From: Fistulifera solaris
Lineage: Eukaryota > Bacillariophyta > Bacillariophyceae > Naviculales > Stauroneidaceae
Length of the DNA stretch: 64,000 nt
Assembly: GCA_030295235.1 (NCBI GenBank)
Contig: AP026155.1
Span: 620,001-684,000, forward strand
Direction: 5' to 3'
The position numbers and the translations under genes were made by a program. Below, piece by piece: positions 55,975-64,000 of this stretch (positions are counted from its first letter, which is position 1; every line of letters begins with the position of its first letter). The notes under the pieces were generated by a model, which saw nothing but the letters and a program-made list of their open reading frames with translations, was not told the origin of the DNA and ran no database searches.

Positions 55975-57802
55975 CTAGCTATTAATTTCGTAGAGTCCTC
56001 CCACCATGCTTAACAAGAACGTTGCTTTCCACAACAAAGGGGAAAGTGCTGATGACGACTCAATACCACTCACATTGCTGTTGTTGAGATTGGGTTCCAA
56101 AGTTGTCTGATTCGTTTTCACAGGGGCTAGGACAGGCGATCTTGTGGGGGCAGCTATAGGGGCCATCGTGGGTGCTTCCGTTCGTCGAACCGACGACGGT
56201 GATGGTGATGATTCCTCAGGCATCGCCGTTGGTTCATCCGACGCCACCGCAATGGAGGGTTCGTTGGTAGTAGCAACAGTCGGTTCTAGGGTTGTCGGCT
56301 CCAGGGTATTTGGTGGCAGGGTGGTCGGTGCAATAGTCGTTGGCTCCAAAGTGGTCGGCGACATCGTGGTCACTGCAGAAGTAGGTGCCGGTGATGTATC
56401 AAATGTAGGGGAGGCCGTCGGTTGCGGTGGCTCTGTCGGTGCCAGAGACGGTCCTATACCCGTGATACGTACTTGCATTTCCATACCCGACGGTGACAAG
56501 ATTTCAATGGTGATGCCTGTCGGGGAGATGACACCCCCTGATAACTGTCGGTATTTGGATAATTGGCTCCTGTCCCTGGCCGCAATACCATTCCCTGTGT
56601 CCAAAGATCCGTAGCATCACCATTATTGTTACCCTTTTCTAGATCATACAATCCATCCGCTGGCAAAAGTGCAACACGGTAGTGATTACCATTGATAGGC
56701 CAGCCTTCTTGCCCTGGATAGCCAGGCGTCTCCTGTAAGAATTTGGTATCGTCAATGTGATAAATAAGGATACCCCCGTCACCGAATATCATTTCATCGT
56801 AGTCGAGCGGCTGTCGGTTTTCAAGCAACAAGTATTCACGTGAGGGAAATCCTTTAGCAATCATGAGCGCATCTGGATACAGATTTGATGGTCGTAATGT
56901 GTAGACTCCATCACCCGTCACTTCTTTCGGTTCATGCCATCCCGTCAATGCGCGCGACCAGGGGCTCATACTTCCGGGATACATGGTATCACCAATTGGG
57001 CCAAAGGAACTTGCCATGATATCCCAGCCACCCAAACCTCCCAAGAAACCGTTACGTGAGTCGTACAAGTCGACTGTTTCGAAGGTATGCAAGAATTCGT
57101 GTGCCGGTACGGCCAATTGCACCATCGCGACAAATCACAGACACCATCGTAAGCACTGGCAATGGCGTACCCATTTAACTTGGTAATATCATTCGTCCAG
57201 GAACCAAAAGGACTGGACCAGTACGCTTGCGATCGCACCCGATCTTCTCGCGAAGGCTCTCCACACGAACTGCCATCTCCACCTTCCGACGGATATCCCG
57301 AGTGGAAGACGAGCAAGGCATCTAATTCACCGTCTTGATCGTCATCGTACCGAGACCAGTCAACAGTTGGATCTTGTGACAGTTGATCCAGGATGGGTGT
57401 GAAGAATTGCGAAGAATCGAGCGCATTGAAAAAGCCCCGTTCTCCCGCCGCAAATTCCGTTTCACTCATCGTCGTGGTCGTCCAGGGCGTTACATCACAC
57501 CCGGTAATATTGTATTGTCCGTACGATTGCAATCGCATGTATTCGGCCATTTGCTCTTGACACAATTCTTCAAAATGTTCACGAGGAGGTAAAGCGCGTG
57601 TAGCGTGGTTGGTGAAGCGCACTAACAACACGAGGACGCGGGCGTTTCCGAACGTTTTGTTGCGGAGTTTTCGCCTTTGTTGTTGCGAGAGGGAATTCTC
57701 GTGTTGTTGTGCTACAGAGGATCCATCAATCCAGCTACAACAACATAATTGCCAGAACAAAAGGAAAAGAAGCCGATTGTTATGATTGTTGACTGCTCTC
57801 AT
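55975..57802 (-). CDS. Secreted M6-type metalloprotease with mucin-like tail
   Basis: About 609 residues. A signal peptide (LLFLLFWQLCCCSWIDG) precedes NARVLVLLVRFTNHA, an M6 hallmark, then VDWSRYDDDQDGELDALLVFHSGY and the zinc site HEFLHTFETVDLYD (HExxH at about 235-239 plus the downstream Asp). GLGGWDIMASSFG supplies the Met-turn. Past the catalytic region is a Thr/Pro-rich stretch made of LEPTT-type repeats (EPTTIAPTTLPPNTLEPTTL), probably O-glycosylated, and a weak hydrophobic end that may carry a GPI signal. It could act at the cell surface or in the wall. Single-base losses near 57126-57130 and at 56534-56538 break the frame; restoring both gives 610 codons. Confidence 0.82.
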
Positions 57803-58624
57803 TTTTGTATTCAATTGTGATGAATTGTGCACTTGAAAAGTTCACAGTCTGTAGTGATTGTTGTCGTATAGAAGAAGAGATTTGCTTTTTTCTTTCTTTC
57901 TCTGCTTTCTCTCGACTGATGTTTTAAGCAAAAAGAACTCGTGTAGACGGACGCTACGTCGGTTTGCTTTTCGTTTTCTCTCTCGCTATATAGGTAGATG
58001 TTTTTGATCTATTCGAGCTCAATCAACAATGATGCTAGCTTCATATGTGTATTTATGCAAATAAACAAGAAGAACAATAGATTGTTCGTGCCGATTGTAT
58101 TGCTTGCGAGCTATAGCAGTCTTGTCGAAGGCGCGTCGCAGGTTTATTGGATGGATCGGTTGCATATTATTTTTCATTCGATCACTTGCCTACTCTATTG
58201 TATCATAAACTTCACCCGGTACTCGTACATACACAGAAAAATACCGCGCCGATGCACGACTCCGATAGCACGCCAGGCTCGTTTTCCCCTTCGTGCCAAT
58301 GACTACAACGATTGTTGTACCAAAGTTGCTGTTGAAGCCAGGGTGGAAGCCCGTTCCGCGTTCTCCCTATGTAGCACAAGCCAATTTTGGGTCGTACTTG
58401 TTACTGTAAACGGGATTACAAGTGACGTCAGAATGCAACTGAGTATAAACGTACACAGTAGACGAAAAATAAGAGCTCGTGGCACGTGGAACACGGAGAA
58501 AACAACAAGGATCTATGTCAAAAAATCGAATTCTTTATCTTGGATCCAGGATTAAACACATTGTAATCGAGATCGTCGCTGTTAGCTACCTACAGCGACC
58601 ATGCACTAACTAGCTGTTAGGTAG
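57803..58624. other. Intergenic
   Basis: 822 bp between the M6 protease start and the Hsp70 end. A 185-codon plus-strand frame (57998-58555) lacks any recognisable feature. A TGACGTCA lies near 58422. Confidence 0.4.
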
Positions 58625-58627
58625 CTA
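58583..58627. repeat. Inverted repeat TAGCTACCTA/TAGGTAGCTA
   Basis: Perfect 10-bp arms (58583-58592 and 58618-58627). The right arm includes the stop codon of the tail-anchored Hsp70 gene, so the transcript could form a stem at its coding end. Confidence 0.5.
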
Positions 58628-60505
58628 TAGCTCTTCCGCTATTGGGTTGACCCCTCCCGAGGAAAACTTCAGTTTGACTACGACATACAACGCAAACAAG
58701 ATGACACAACCCAACCCCAGCATCCATTGCTCCAGGGAAACTTTCTCTTCTACAACATTGTCCAATCCGCGGGCTCGTACGTGATCTGGATCGTTGCTAT
58801 CAAAGACCGAGACCATGACTTCACCGTGTTCTGTCAATCGCATAGCGACTTCGACTTGTCTTCGTAAATTTGTCATTTGATCCACCTTCAATCGCCGCAA
58901 CAAGAAAGAGAACTCATTTAATACCACAAACAATTCTTCTTCCGGTACGTATTCTACCGCCAAGACGGTGACACCGGCCTGTTGAGCCTTGGCTACATCA
59001 AATACCATACTACCCATTGCCGGTAAAGGACTGTCGCGGGGAATCAATTCACAAAAGACGTGTTCGTTCGGATCAAAGGTTATAATTTGTTGAGGACTAC
59101 CTCGTAAAACAGTATCCGCATTCATACATTGTAATACACCCAAGGGATATGGCGTCGTATCCAACATGAGGGCACTTTCCAGAACGTGCGGAGGAATTTT
59201 CTGGGACAACCATGCAGCTTGAATGGCACATCCTTGTGCGACGGCACTGACCGGATGGATTGCTGTACTTAACTCGGCAATATGTGGAAAGGTGTCGCGC
59301 AGCATGCGGCGTACGGCGGGGACGCGGGTGGCACCGCCAATCAGCACCACTTCATGGATGGGGGCATCCGATGACAGCGTTTGATCCAACACAATTTGGG
59401 CACGTTGCAACAACGGTGCAATACACGAATCAAACTCTGCTCGTGTAAAAGACAGGAAGGACCCTTGCCATTGGATGGTTGTTGATTCGCTGTCGGTTAA
59501 AGCTTCCTTGGCTTGTTGACACGCACGGAGGAAATGCCGGTGTTGTACGTGGTCTTTATTTGTAAATTCCATTTGATCTCTGTGCACTAGATAACGAAAG
59601 ATAGCCTCGTCCATATCATCTCCTCCTAATTGTCCATCTCCTCGTGTGGTTTCGACCTGAAATCGTTGACTAGGGTCATCATGATAAGCAGATTCTTTAG
59701 TGTCTCTACGAGTCGGAGGTTGAAGTAAAGCCACTGTAATATCGGTCGTTCCTCCTCCCATGTCAAAAACCAATATTCGTGTACCGCCATGCTCCTCTGA
59801 ATGATCCCTGCTGCGCTTTCCCACAAACAATCCGTACGCCATTGCGGCTGCTGTGCTTTCCGTTACGGTCGAAACATGCCCAATAAATCCGGCCCGCTTC
59901 GCAGCCTCCATCATGCCGCGTCGTTGCAGCGATGTATACCGAGCAGGGACTCCCAATACTACATTTCGACACAGTCCGGTTCCTGGAGTTTGCAATTGTT
60001 TCTTTGCGCAATGTAGCTGGATGTATACATCAGCTTCAAATCGAAGTTGTTGCAGTACGAGAGCAACCGCATCGATCCATTTCAAAGTGCAAGAATCGTA
60101 GCTATACAGGCCTTGCGGATCTTTTGCGAAATTTCTTTTCAGATTGGGAAGGAAGACATAGTCGTTGCTATAATCAATGGTGTTGCCTGTTTCGTGCAGT
60201 CGCTTCCATGCTGGGTATCCAATGATTGATTTCTCTTTCAAATCGTCCCAGAAGTGTTCTTTATCTTCCTTATTCACTACTTTTTTCTGCACACCGAGCT
60301 GGGTAGGAACGATGCGACCATGTTTCCTTCGTTCGGGGATCGCCGAAACCAGACGAATCCATTTGGGGCCTCCGCGCGTCGCGTCGTAGACCGCAACACT
60401 GCAATGCGTTGTACCGAAATCAATACCGATCCAGATACTGTCGTCGTCGTTATCACCGAGTTGAGATGGCGTTGTAAGTTTTGTGGTAGGAGCGTTGACT
60501 GTCAT
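58625..60505 (-). CDS. Tail-anchored Hsp70-family protein
   Basis: Intact, about 626 residues. The nucleotide-binding domain has phosphate-1 IGIDFGTTHCSVAVYD (near 27-42), phosphate-2 ILVFDMGGGTTDITV and the adenosine motif EVVLIGGATRVPAVRRML. The substrate-binding half is divergent (GVLQCMNADTVLRGSPQQ, VTVLAVEYVPEEELFVVLNE) and lacks the normal alpha lid. The C-terminus has a transmembrane helix (WMLGLGCVILFALYVVVKL) and a short tail without KDEL. A tail anchor would place the Hsp70 in the cytosol on the surface of an organelle. The start MTVNAPTTK at 60503-60505 is the first ATG. Client and location are unknown; it is an atypical, probably specialised Hsp70. Confidence 0.82.
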   Translation of the reverse strand: MTVNAPTTKLTTPSQLGDNDDDSIWIGIDFGTTHCSVAVYDATRGGPKWIRLVSAIPERRKHGRIVPTQLGVQKKVVNKEDKEHFWDDLKEKSIIGYPAWKRLHETGNTIDYSNDYVFLPNLKRNFAKDPQGLYSYDSCTLKWIDAVALVLQQLRFEADVYIQLHCAKKQLQTPGTGLCRNVVLGVPARYTSLQRRGMMEAAKRAGFIGHVSTVTESTAAAMAYGLFVGKRSRDHSEEHGGTRILVFDMGGGTTDITVALLQPPTRRDTKESAYHDDPSQRFQVETTRGDGQLGGDDMDEAIFRYLVHRDQMEFTNKDHVQHRHFLRACQQAKEALTDSESTTIQWQGSFLSFTRAEFDSCIAPLLQRAQIVLDQTLSSDAPIHEVVLIGGATRVPAVRRMLRDTFPHIAELSTAIHPVSAVAQGCAIQAAWLSQKIPPHVLESALMLDTTPYPLGVLQCMNADTVLRGSPQQIITFDPNEHVFCELIPRDSPLPAMGSMVFDVAKAQQAGVTVLAVEYVPEEELFVVLNEFSFLLRRLKVDQMTNLRRQVEVAMRLTEHGEVMVSVFDSNDPDHVRARGLDNVVEEKVSLEQWMLGLGCVILFALYVVVKLKFSSGGVNPIAEEL

Positions 60506-60829
60506 GGTTGAATAAAATGATGAAAGAAGACAGGTAGACAAAAAAACAACAAGGACGAGTGAAGCTTCAGAGGTAAGATAGATGGTCCCGTTACATGAGC
60601 GATATTTCCGTTCTTGTTTGTCAGAAAAAGGAGTAAACGAATTGGAAATGCTTAGCTACAGTCATCAAAGGCAAGTGCAAGAAAAGCACATTAGTACAAG
60701 TAAGTCTTTTCTCGTCATCGTCCTTTCTCGTCTTTCGTTCTTTCGTTTTTGTTGTTGGTGCGTGTATTCACAGTCCGTATAAGGTTACAAGTTATCCTTG
60801 TGATGGAGGTACCGGTACGGTACCGGTAC

Positions 60830-60908
60830 GGAACGGCGTTAAAATTCTGCCTGTCGTAGACGCTACGTAGAATCTTGTACTGGGAGGCAGAATTTTAACG
60901 TCCTTTCC
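60830..60908. mobile_element. MITE-like hairpin element, copy 2
   Basis: Near-identical to 7845-7924: the same GGCGTTAAAATTCTGCCT arm, CGTAGACGCTACG loop hairpin and AGGCAGAATTTTAACGTC arm. Here the inverted repeat extends outward through GGTACGGTACCGG (left) and CCGGTACCGTACCG (right), giving arms of nearly 40 bp. Confidence 0.65.
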
Positions 60909-61191
60909 CCGGTACCGTACCGCTATATTTTGTACGTTATTTGTACAAAGTACTGGTACAGTAGTAGACAAGGAAAAGCACACAAAGCTTTTCGACAAAA
61001 ACAATCTGCTTCTTACACATGCCGCAGAAAGCGATTGCAATGATGGTGCGCAAGATTTGTCAACCTAAAAAATCTAAAAGAGTACTGCAATATTTCCGGG
61101 GGATAGATACTTCTAAACAATTGCAGATATCTGCCATAGAGTAACGATTGGATGTTTAGGTTGTAGCCTGACTCCTTGAAGAGATTTCGTT

Positions 61192-61212
61192 CGTGACTGA
61201 AATTCAGTCGTG
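61192..61212. repeat. CGTGACTG-N5-CAGTCGTG dyad, copy e
   Basis: Eight-base arms around loop AAATT, followed directly by a second hairpin (TGGCGA-AAGG-TCGCCA, 61211-61226), then TCTACAGTAAACACAGAA, which resembles the tail of copy d. Confidence 0.5.
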
Positions 61213-61559
61213 GCGAAAGGTCGCCAACATGATTATTTTTGTTCTACAGTAAACACAGAATGCGTTCCGAAAGCATTTCGACGTCTAAACGCATATAATG
61301 AGCAAACGTTTCGCAGCAAGTCTAATTCCTGACGTAATTTCATTGACTTTGAATGTGGATTCAAGTTTCGTCTAGTTTTTACAAGATAAGAAAATCGTTG
61401 TTGCGGAGACGTCTGATGCACCAGCATTGCCGATGATTCGCCAATAGAAAAACCGAATGACCGTACTTAAGTCTAATAAAATGAAGTGAGAGAAACAGAC
61501 AACATTATTTTTCTATATCGTGAATACACGCTTGTATAACCAAAATCTTTCAATCATGT

Positions 61560-62014
61560 TCAGAGCATGGTTGGGGTCGTCATGGGAGGTATCGCGTCGA
61601 TCCAGTATTGCATTTGAAAGTGCTCGAGTGTATCAATGACCATAGTACCATCAGGCATGACAACGTATCCGTATCCGAAGGCATTCAGTAATGCACCCGA
61701 AACCGCCACCACGGCGAGTAAAACGAACCCAAACAAGGACGAGTCAGCCAAGAAGAAGGATATCGCCATTTTTCGTTGATATGCTTTCTCGTCACTGTCT
61801 TTTTGATCTTGTTTGTACTAATCAGATCTTTCTTCTTTGTAGGTTGCATGGCTTCTTCTATTGCGGATGGTTGTTTCACGAAGCGCGTCGTCAACGGACC
61901 AACCGAGGCAGAACGCAAGGGAGGCGAAACGTGAAAGCTTTGAATCATTGTGGGTAAGCCAAACATTGCTAGCACCCATACTTTTAGCAATCGATGAAGG
62001 GGACAGAGAGGCAT
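61560..62014 (-). CDS. Small plastid-targeted membrane protein, unknown function
   Basis: About 151 residues. A signal peptide (HRLLKVWVLAMFGLPTMI) is followed by QSFHVSPP, a variant of the plastid-import motif, and a basic Lys/Thr-rich transit region. The mature part is a short membrane protein: AISFFLADSSLFGFVLLAVVA, then VSGALLNAFGYGYVVMPDGT and an amphipathic end (IDTLEHFQMQYWIDAI). One helix near a conserved-looking GYGYVVMPDGTMVIDTLE segment recalls small photosystem-associated proteins, but I cannot name a family. One A is missing in the run 61769-61773; with it the two parts join in frame and total 152 codons. The start at 62012-62014 is chosen because the signal peptide begins there. 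Confidence 0.6.
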
Positions 62015-62464
62015 CTTTGCAAAGGGATCAAAGGGTATCACTTTGATAAGAACTACAAAAGAGGAAAAAGAAGAGTCGTAATTCGTTCGTTTGACATTCT
62101 TTTTCTCCGCACTACTGTTATTCCGTCTTGACACCCAGGTTTGGATCCAAGATCCAAATTCGGTCGGCACATGAAATTCATACATCTTGCCTCATGGTTC
62201 AACATTTACTATATAAAATTAATGCACTACTTCTCCTTCAACCGGTATTCAACATCGAGAAGGCTGAAAATGCCGACCAAAAAGCCGAAACGCGCGACGA
62301 CGACAACACGCTGTCAACGAAAATCATGCACTATACGATTATGCTTTCATAATCATTCCAGCTAACCATGCAATCGCTAATCGAAATGTAAGCGTTTATT
62401 CCATCGTCACGGAAGCGCACGAGTTAAGTGAAAGCGCGACGACATTTCTCTCGCCTTGAGAAGA
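62015..62464. other. Convergent/tandem spacer
   Basis: 450 bp between two minus-strand genes; no gene or repeat recognised. Confidence 0.45.
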
Positions 62465-64000
62465 TCAGCATCCACCACAACCACCACCTCCGCAGCCACA
62501 CCCTCCGCAAGCACAGCCCCCATCGCCTGCACCAATCACAAAACCCCAGCCTCCGTCGCGTCTTCTACCCCGAACGTTAGGAAGTGCACGATTGCTGTCT
62601 ACTTGAGCAGGCTTACAAGTTTCCTTGATATACCTGCAATATAGAAAAATACCGAAATATGTGAGGCAACTTAGCTATCAAATGACACGCGCCACTAAAC
62701 AAATTCACATTGAGCTTACCCTGAGCAGCCTGCTGCATCACAGACATCACCGAGTGTATAACCCCCGGTCGATTTGCTGTCATTCAGAACACAATTCAGT
62801 GGGAAAGGCTCTACTATTCTTGTAGTTGCTGGAACGCCAACGCAAAGTCTTTTGTAAGGCCCGGTGGCATTGTACTGTACCCAAGCAAAGTTTTGACAGG
62901 CACGCAACATGTCCAAGACTTCTACAAGTTGATCGTGGACAATTGCTTCAACCGCCGTCGGCTTTCGAAAACACAACCGACAGGTGTCCATATCGTGTTC
63001 GTGCAATTTTCGTGTGGCAATTCGTACATTCACTTTCAACTTCTGCAACAGAATTAGGTAAGCTTCTCGAGTACAGAGCGAGAAGTACCCCTCACCGAGC
63101 GACGTTTTCCCAAACACATATCCATCTTTTTCAAGTGCACACCACATCGAGTTACAGCAATAAATGCTTTCGCCATTTCACCAGGGATCAGCCCGAATTG
63201 TGCGTTGACCCAAGGTAAGTCCCTAAAAACCTCTAAAGGACGCGGCGTCTGGGTATCAACGGCAGATGTTTCGGTTAGTAAATCCTCGTTTGGATCACAA
63301 CAAGTGAACTTTAAGCAATAGTATTCCCCTGGTGGTTCTCCGCGATACAAAGCGACATCACTCGAGTTGATGTACGGCTCCTTATATAGTTCTTGCCATG
63401 CTTCTTTTGTTTGTTGAAAAGCCATTTCTAAGTCGCTTCCAGAAGATCGGTCATTTAGGGAATCGTCATGATTCATAAAGGATCCTCGAATACGAATGCA
63501 ATCAGCTTCATATCTCGCAATCGAATACAAAATGTGAGTGTGCCACATTAGATCGATGTCGTAGGTCGGGACGATCATGGAGTCGTTGCCGCGTCCGCGA
63601 TGAAACGATTTTGATAATAGGAGAAACTTTTGATAGCGCTCAACAGCGTTCTGTAGGAAAGTATCATGCTTGAATTTTCTATCCGAGACTTGCCATAAGA
63701 ACTTATTTTGTTCAGTGACGGATGCTATGAGATGAAAACCGTCCATGTCGCAAAATGATTCGGTAATCGGCATATCAATTGATGGATCTTTTAAGTTCAG
63801 AAAGAATGGCTCACCAGGGAAGCGAAGATTCCATTCCACACGTGTTTCTACCGCTTCTTTTGTTGTGTCTTCCTCGACTTGAAAAAGAAACGGTGAGCAA
63901 ATCTCTTCAATTGAATTATCTTGATACTTTTGCAAGAGATACTTCCGATAAGGACCTGGCGCTAAACGATGACAATGAAATATCCAAGCCACATCAGGAG
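62465..64000 (-). CDS. GRDP/DUF1399 glycine-rich domain protein, 5' end outside window
   Basis: The reading frame is open at the window edge (VAWIFHCHRLAPGPYRKYL), a typical DUF1399 start region, so upstream exons lie outside. Hallmarks are TYDIDLMWHTHILYS and VALYRGEPPGEYYCLKFTCC. A second part reads AFIAVTRMWCALEKDGYVFG after a one-base loss near 63145-63150. An intron (62634-62719, GT-AG) precedes the last exon (62465-62633), which ends in a Gly/Cys-rich tail (GGCACGGCGCGGGGCGGC) that gives the family its name. Plant GRDPs act in stress and auxin responses; some bind RNA. The Cys-Gly tail could bind metal or anchor to membranes. The role here is unknown. Confidence 0.78.

Larger units (their letters stand above)
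60506..61559. other. Intergenic with hairpin element and dyad repeat
   Basis: 1.05 kb, no gene. It holds copy 2 of the MITE-like hairpin (60830-60908) inside longer GGTACCG-rich inverted flanks, and dyad copy e (61192-61212). Confidence 0.5.

Noticed and set aside
57998-58555. A 185-codon plus-strand frame beginning MFLIYSSS
   Set aside because: It starts with ATG but has mixed hydrophobic and basic sequence with no family resemblance or conserved pattern; it may be chance. Transcript evidence would be needed to keep it.

Overview
This is nuclear DNA of a diatom, probably a pennate one; I cannot name the species from sequence alone. The evidence is: (1) several proteins start with a secretory signal peptide that ends in an aromatic 'AF' motif ([31 protein letters not shown]), the usual entry signal for a secondary red plastid; (2) genes are close together on both strands, with few, short GT-AG introns (54-290 nt); (3) the content is eukaryotic and algal: urease accessory proteins, V-ATPase, COG complex, ESCRT-linked ALIX, SAC1/SLT-like anion transporters, and a plant-style FAD-oxidase/cyclopropane synthase fusion. 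I saw no rRNA, tRNA, CRISPR array, LTR element or viral insertion.

Layout. 0-8 kb: ER J-protein (cut by the window start), LITAF-like membrane zinc protein, a one-helix membrane protein, DsbA-like thioredoxin-fold protein, plastid parvulin, membrane-anchored cupin/JmjC protein. 8-15 kb: two tandem SLC13-type transporters with RCK_C and ACT-like regulatory domains. 16-26 kb: V-ATPase subunit E, PH-domain protein, NSUN5-type rRNA methyltransferase, COG3, ALIX/Bro1 with a C-terminal UBA-like domain. 27-38 kb: UreD-UreF fusion, coiled-coil membrane protein, CFAS-like methyltransferase, a secreted protein, organellar alanyl-tRNA synthetase, a tail-anchored protein. 40-43.5 kb: small His/Pro-rich protein and the FAD-oxidase/CFAS fusion. 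44-52 kb: four genes with plastid-type presequences: two divergent paralogues made of a duplicated domain (candidate pyrenoid-shell proteins), a CNNM/CorC-type transporter and a DUF4079 thylakoid-type protein. 52-64 kb: sulfotransferase-like protein, prolyl-4-hydroxylase with ankyrin repeats, M6 metalloprotease, tail-anchored Hsp70, small plastid membrane protein, and a GRDP/DUF1399 protein cut by the window end.

Sequence quality matters here. About 19 of 30 genes contain one to three single-base frame breaks, nearly all in short homopolymers, while both sides of each break still read as one conserved protein. In every gene with such breaks, allowing one base per break makes the spliced coding length an exact multiple of three. 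I read these as consensus errors, not as pseudogenes or programmed frameshifting. Coordinates below span whole genes across those breaks.

The most interesting biology is the divergent pair at 44.0-47.7 kb. Its shared intergenic region holds TGACGT/ACGTCA (CRE-type) sites, a 206-bp element with 19-bp inverted ends, and a (ATC)n tract of about 54 units. Also notable are the UreD-UreF fusion, several unusual domain fusions, and at least three families of short dispersed structured DNA repeats.
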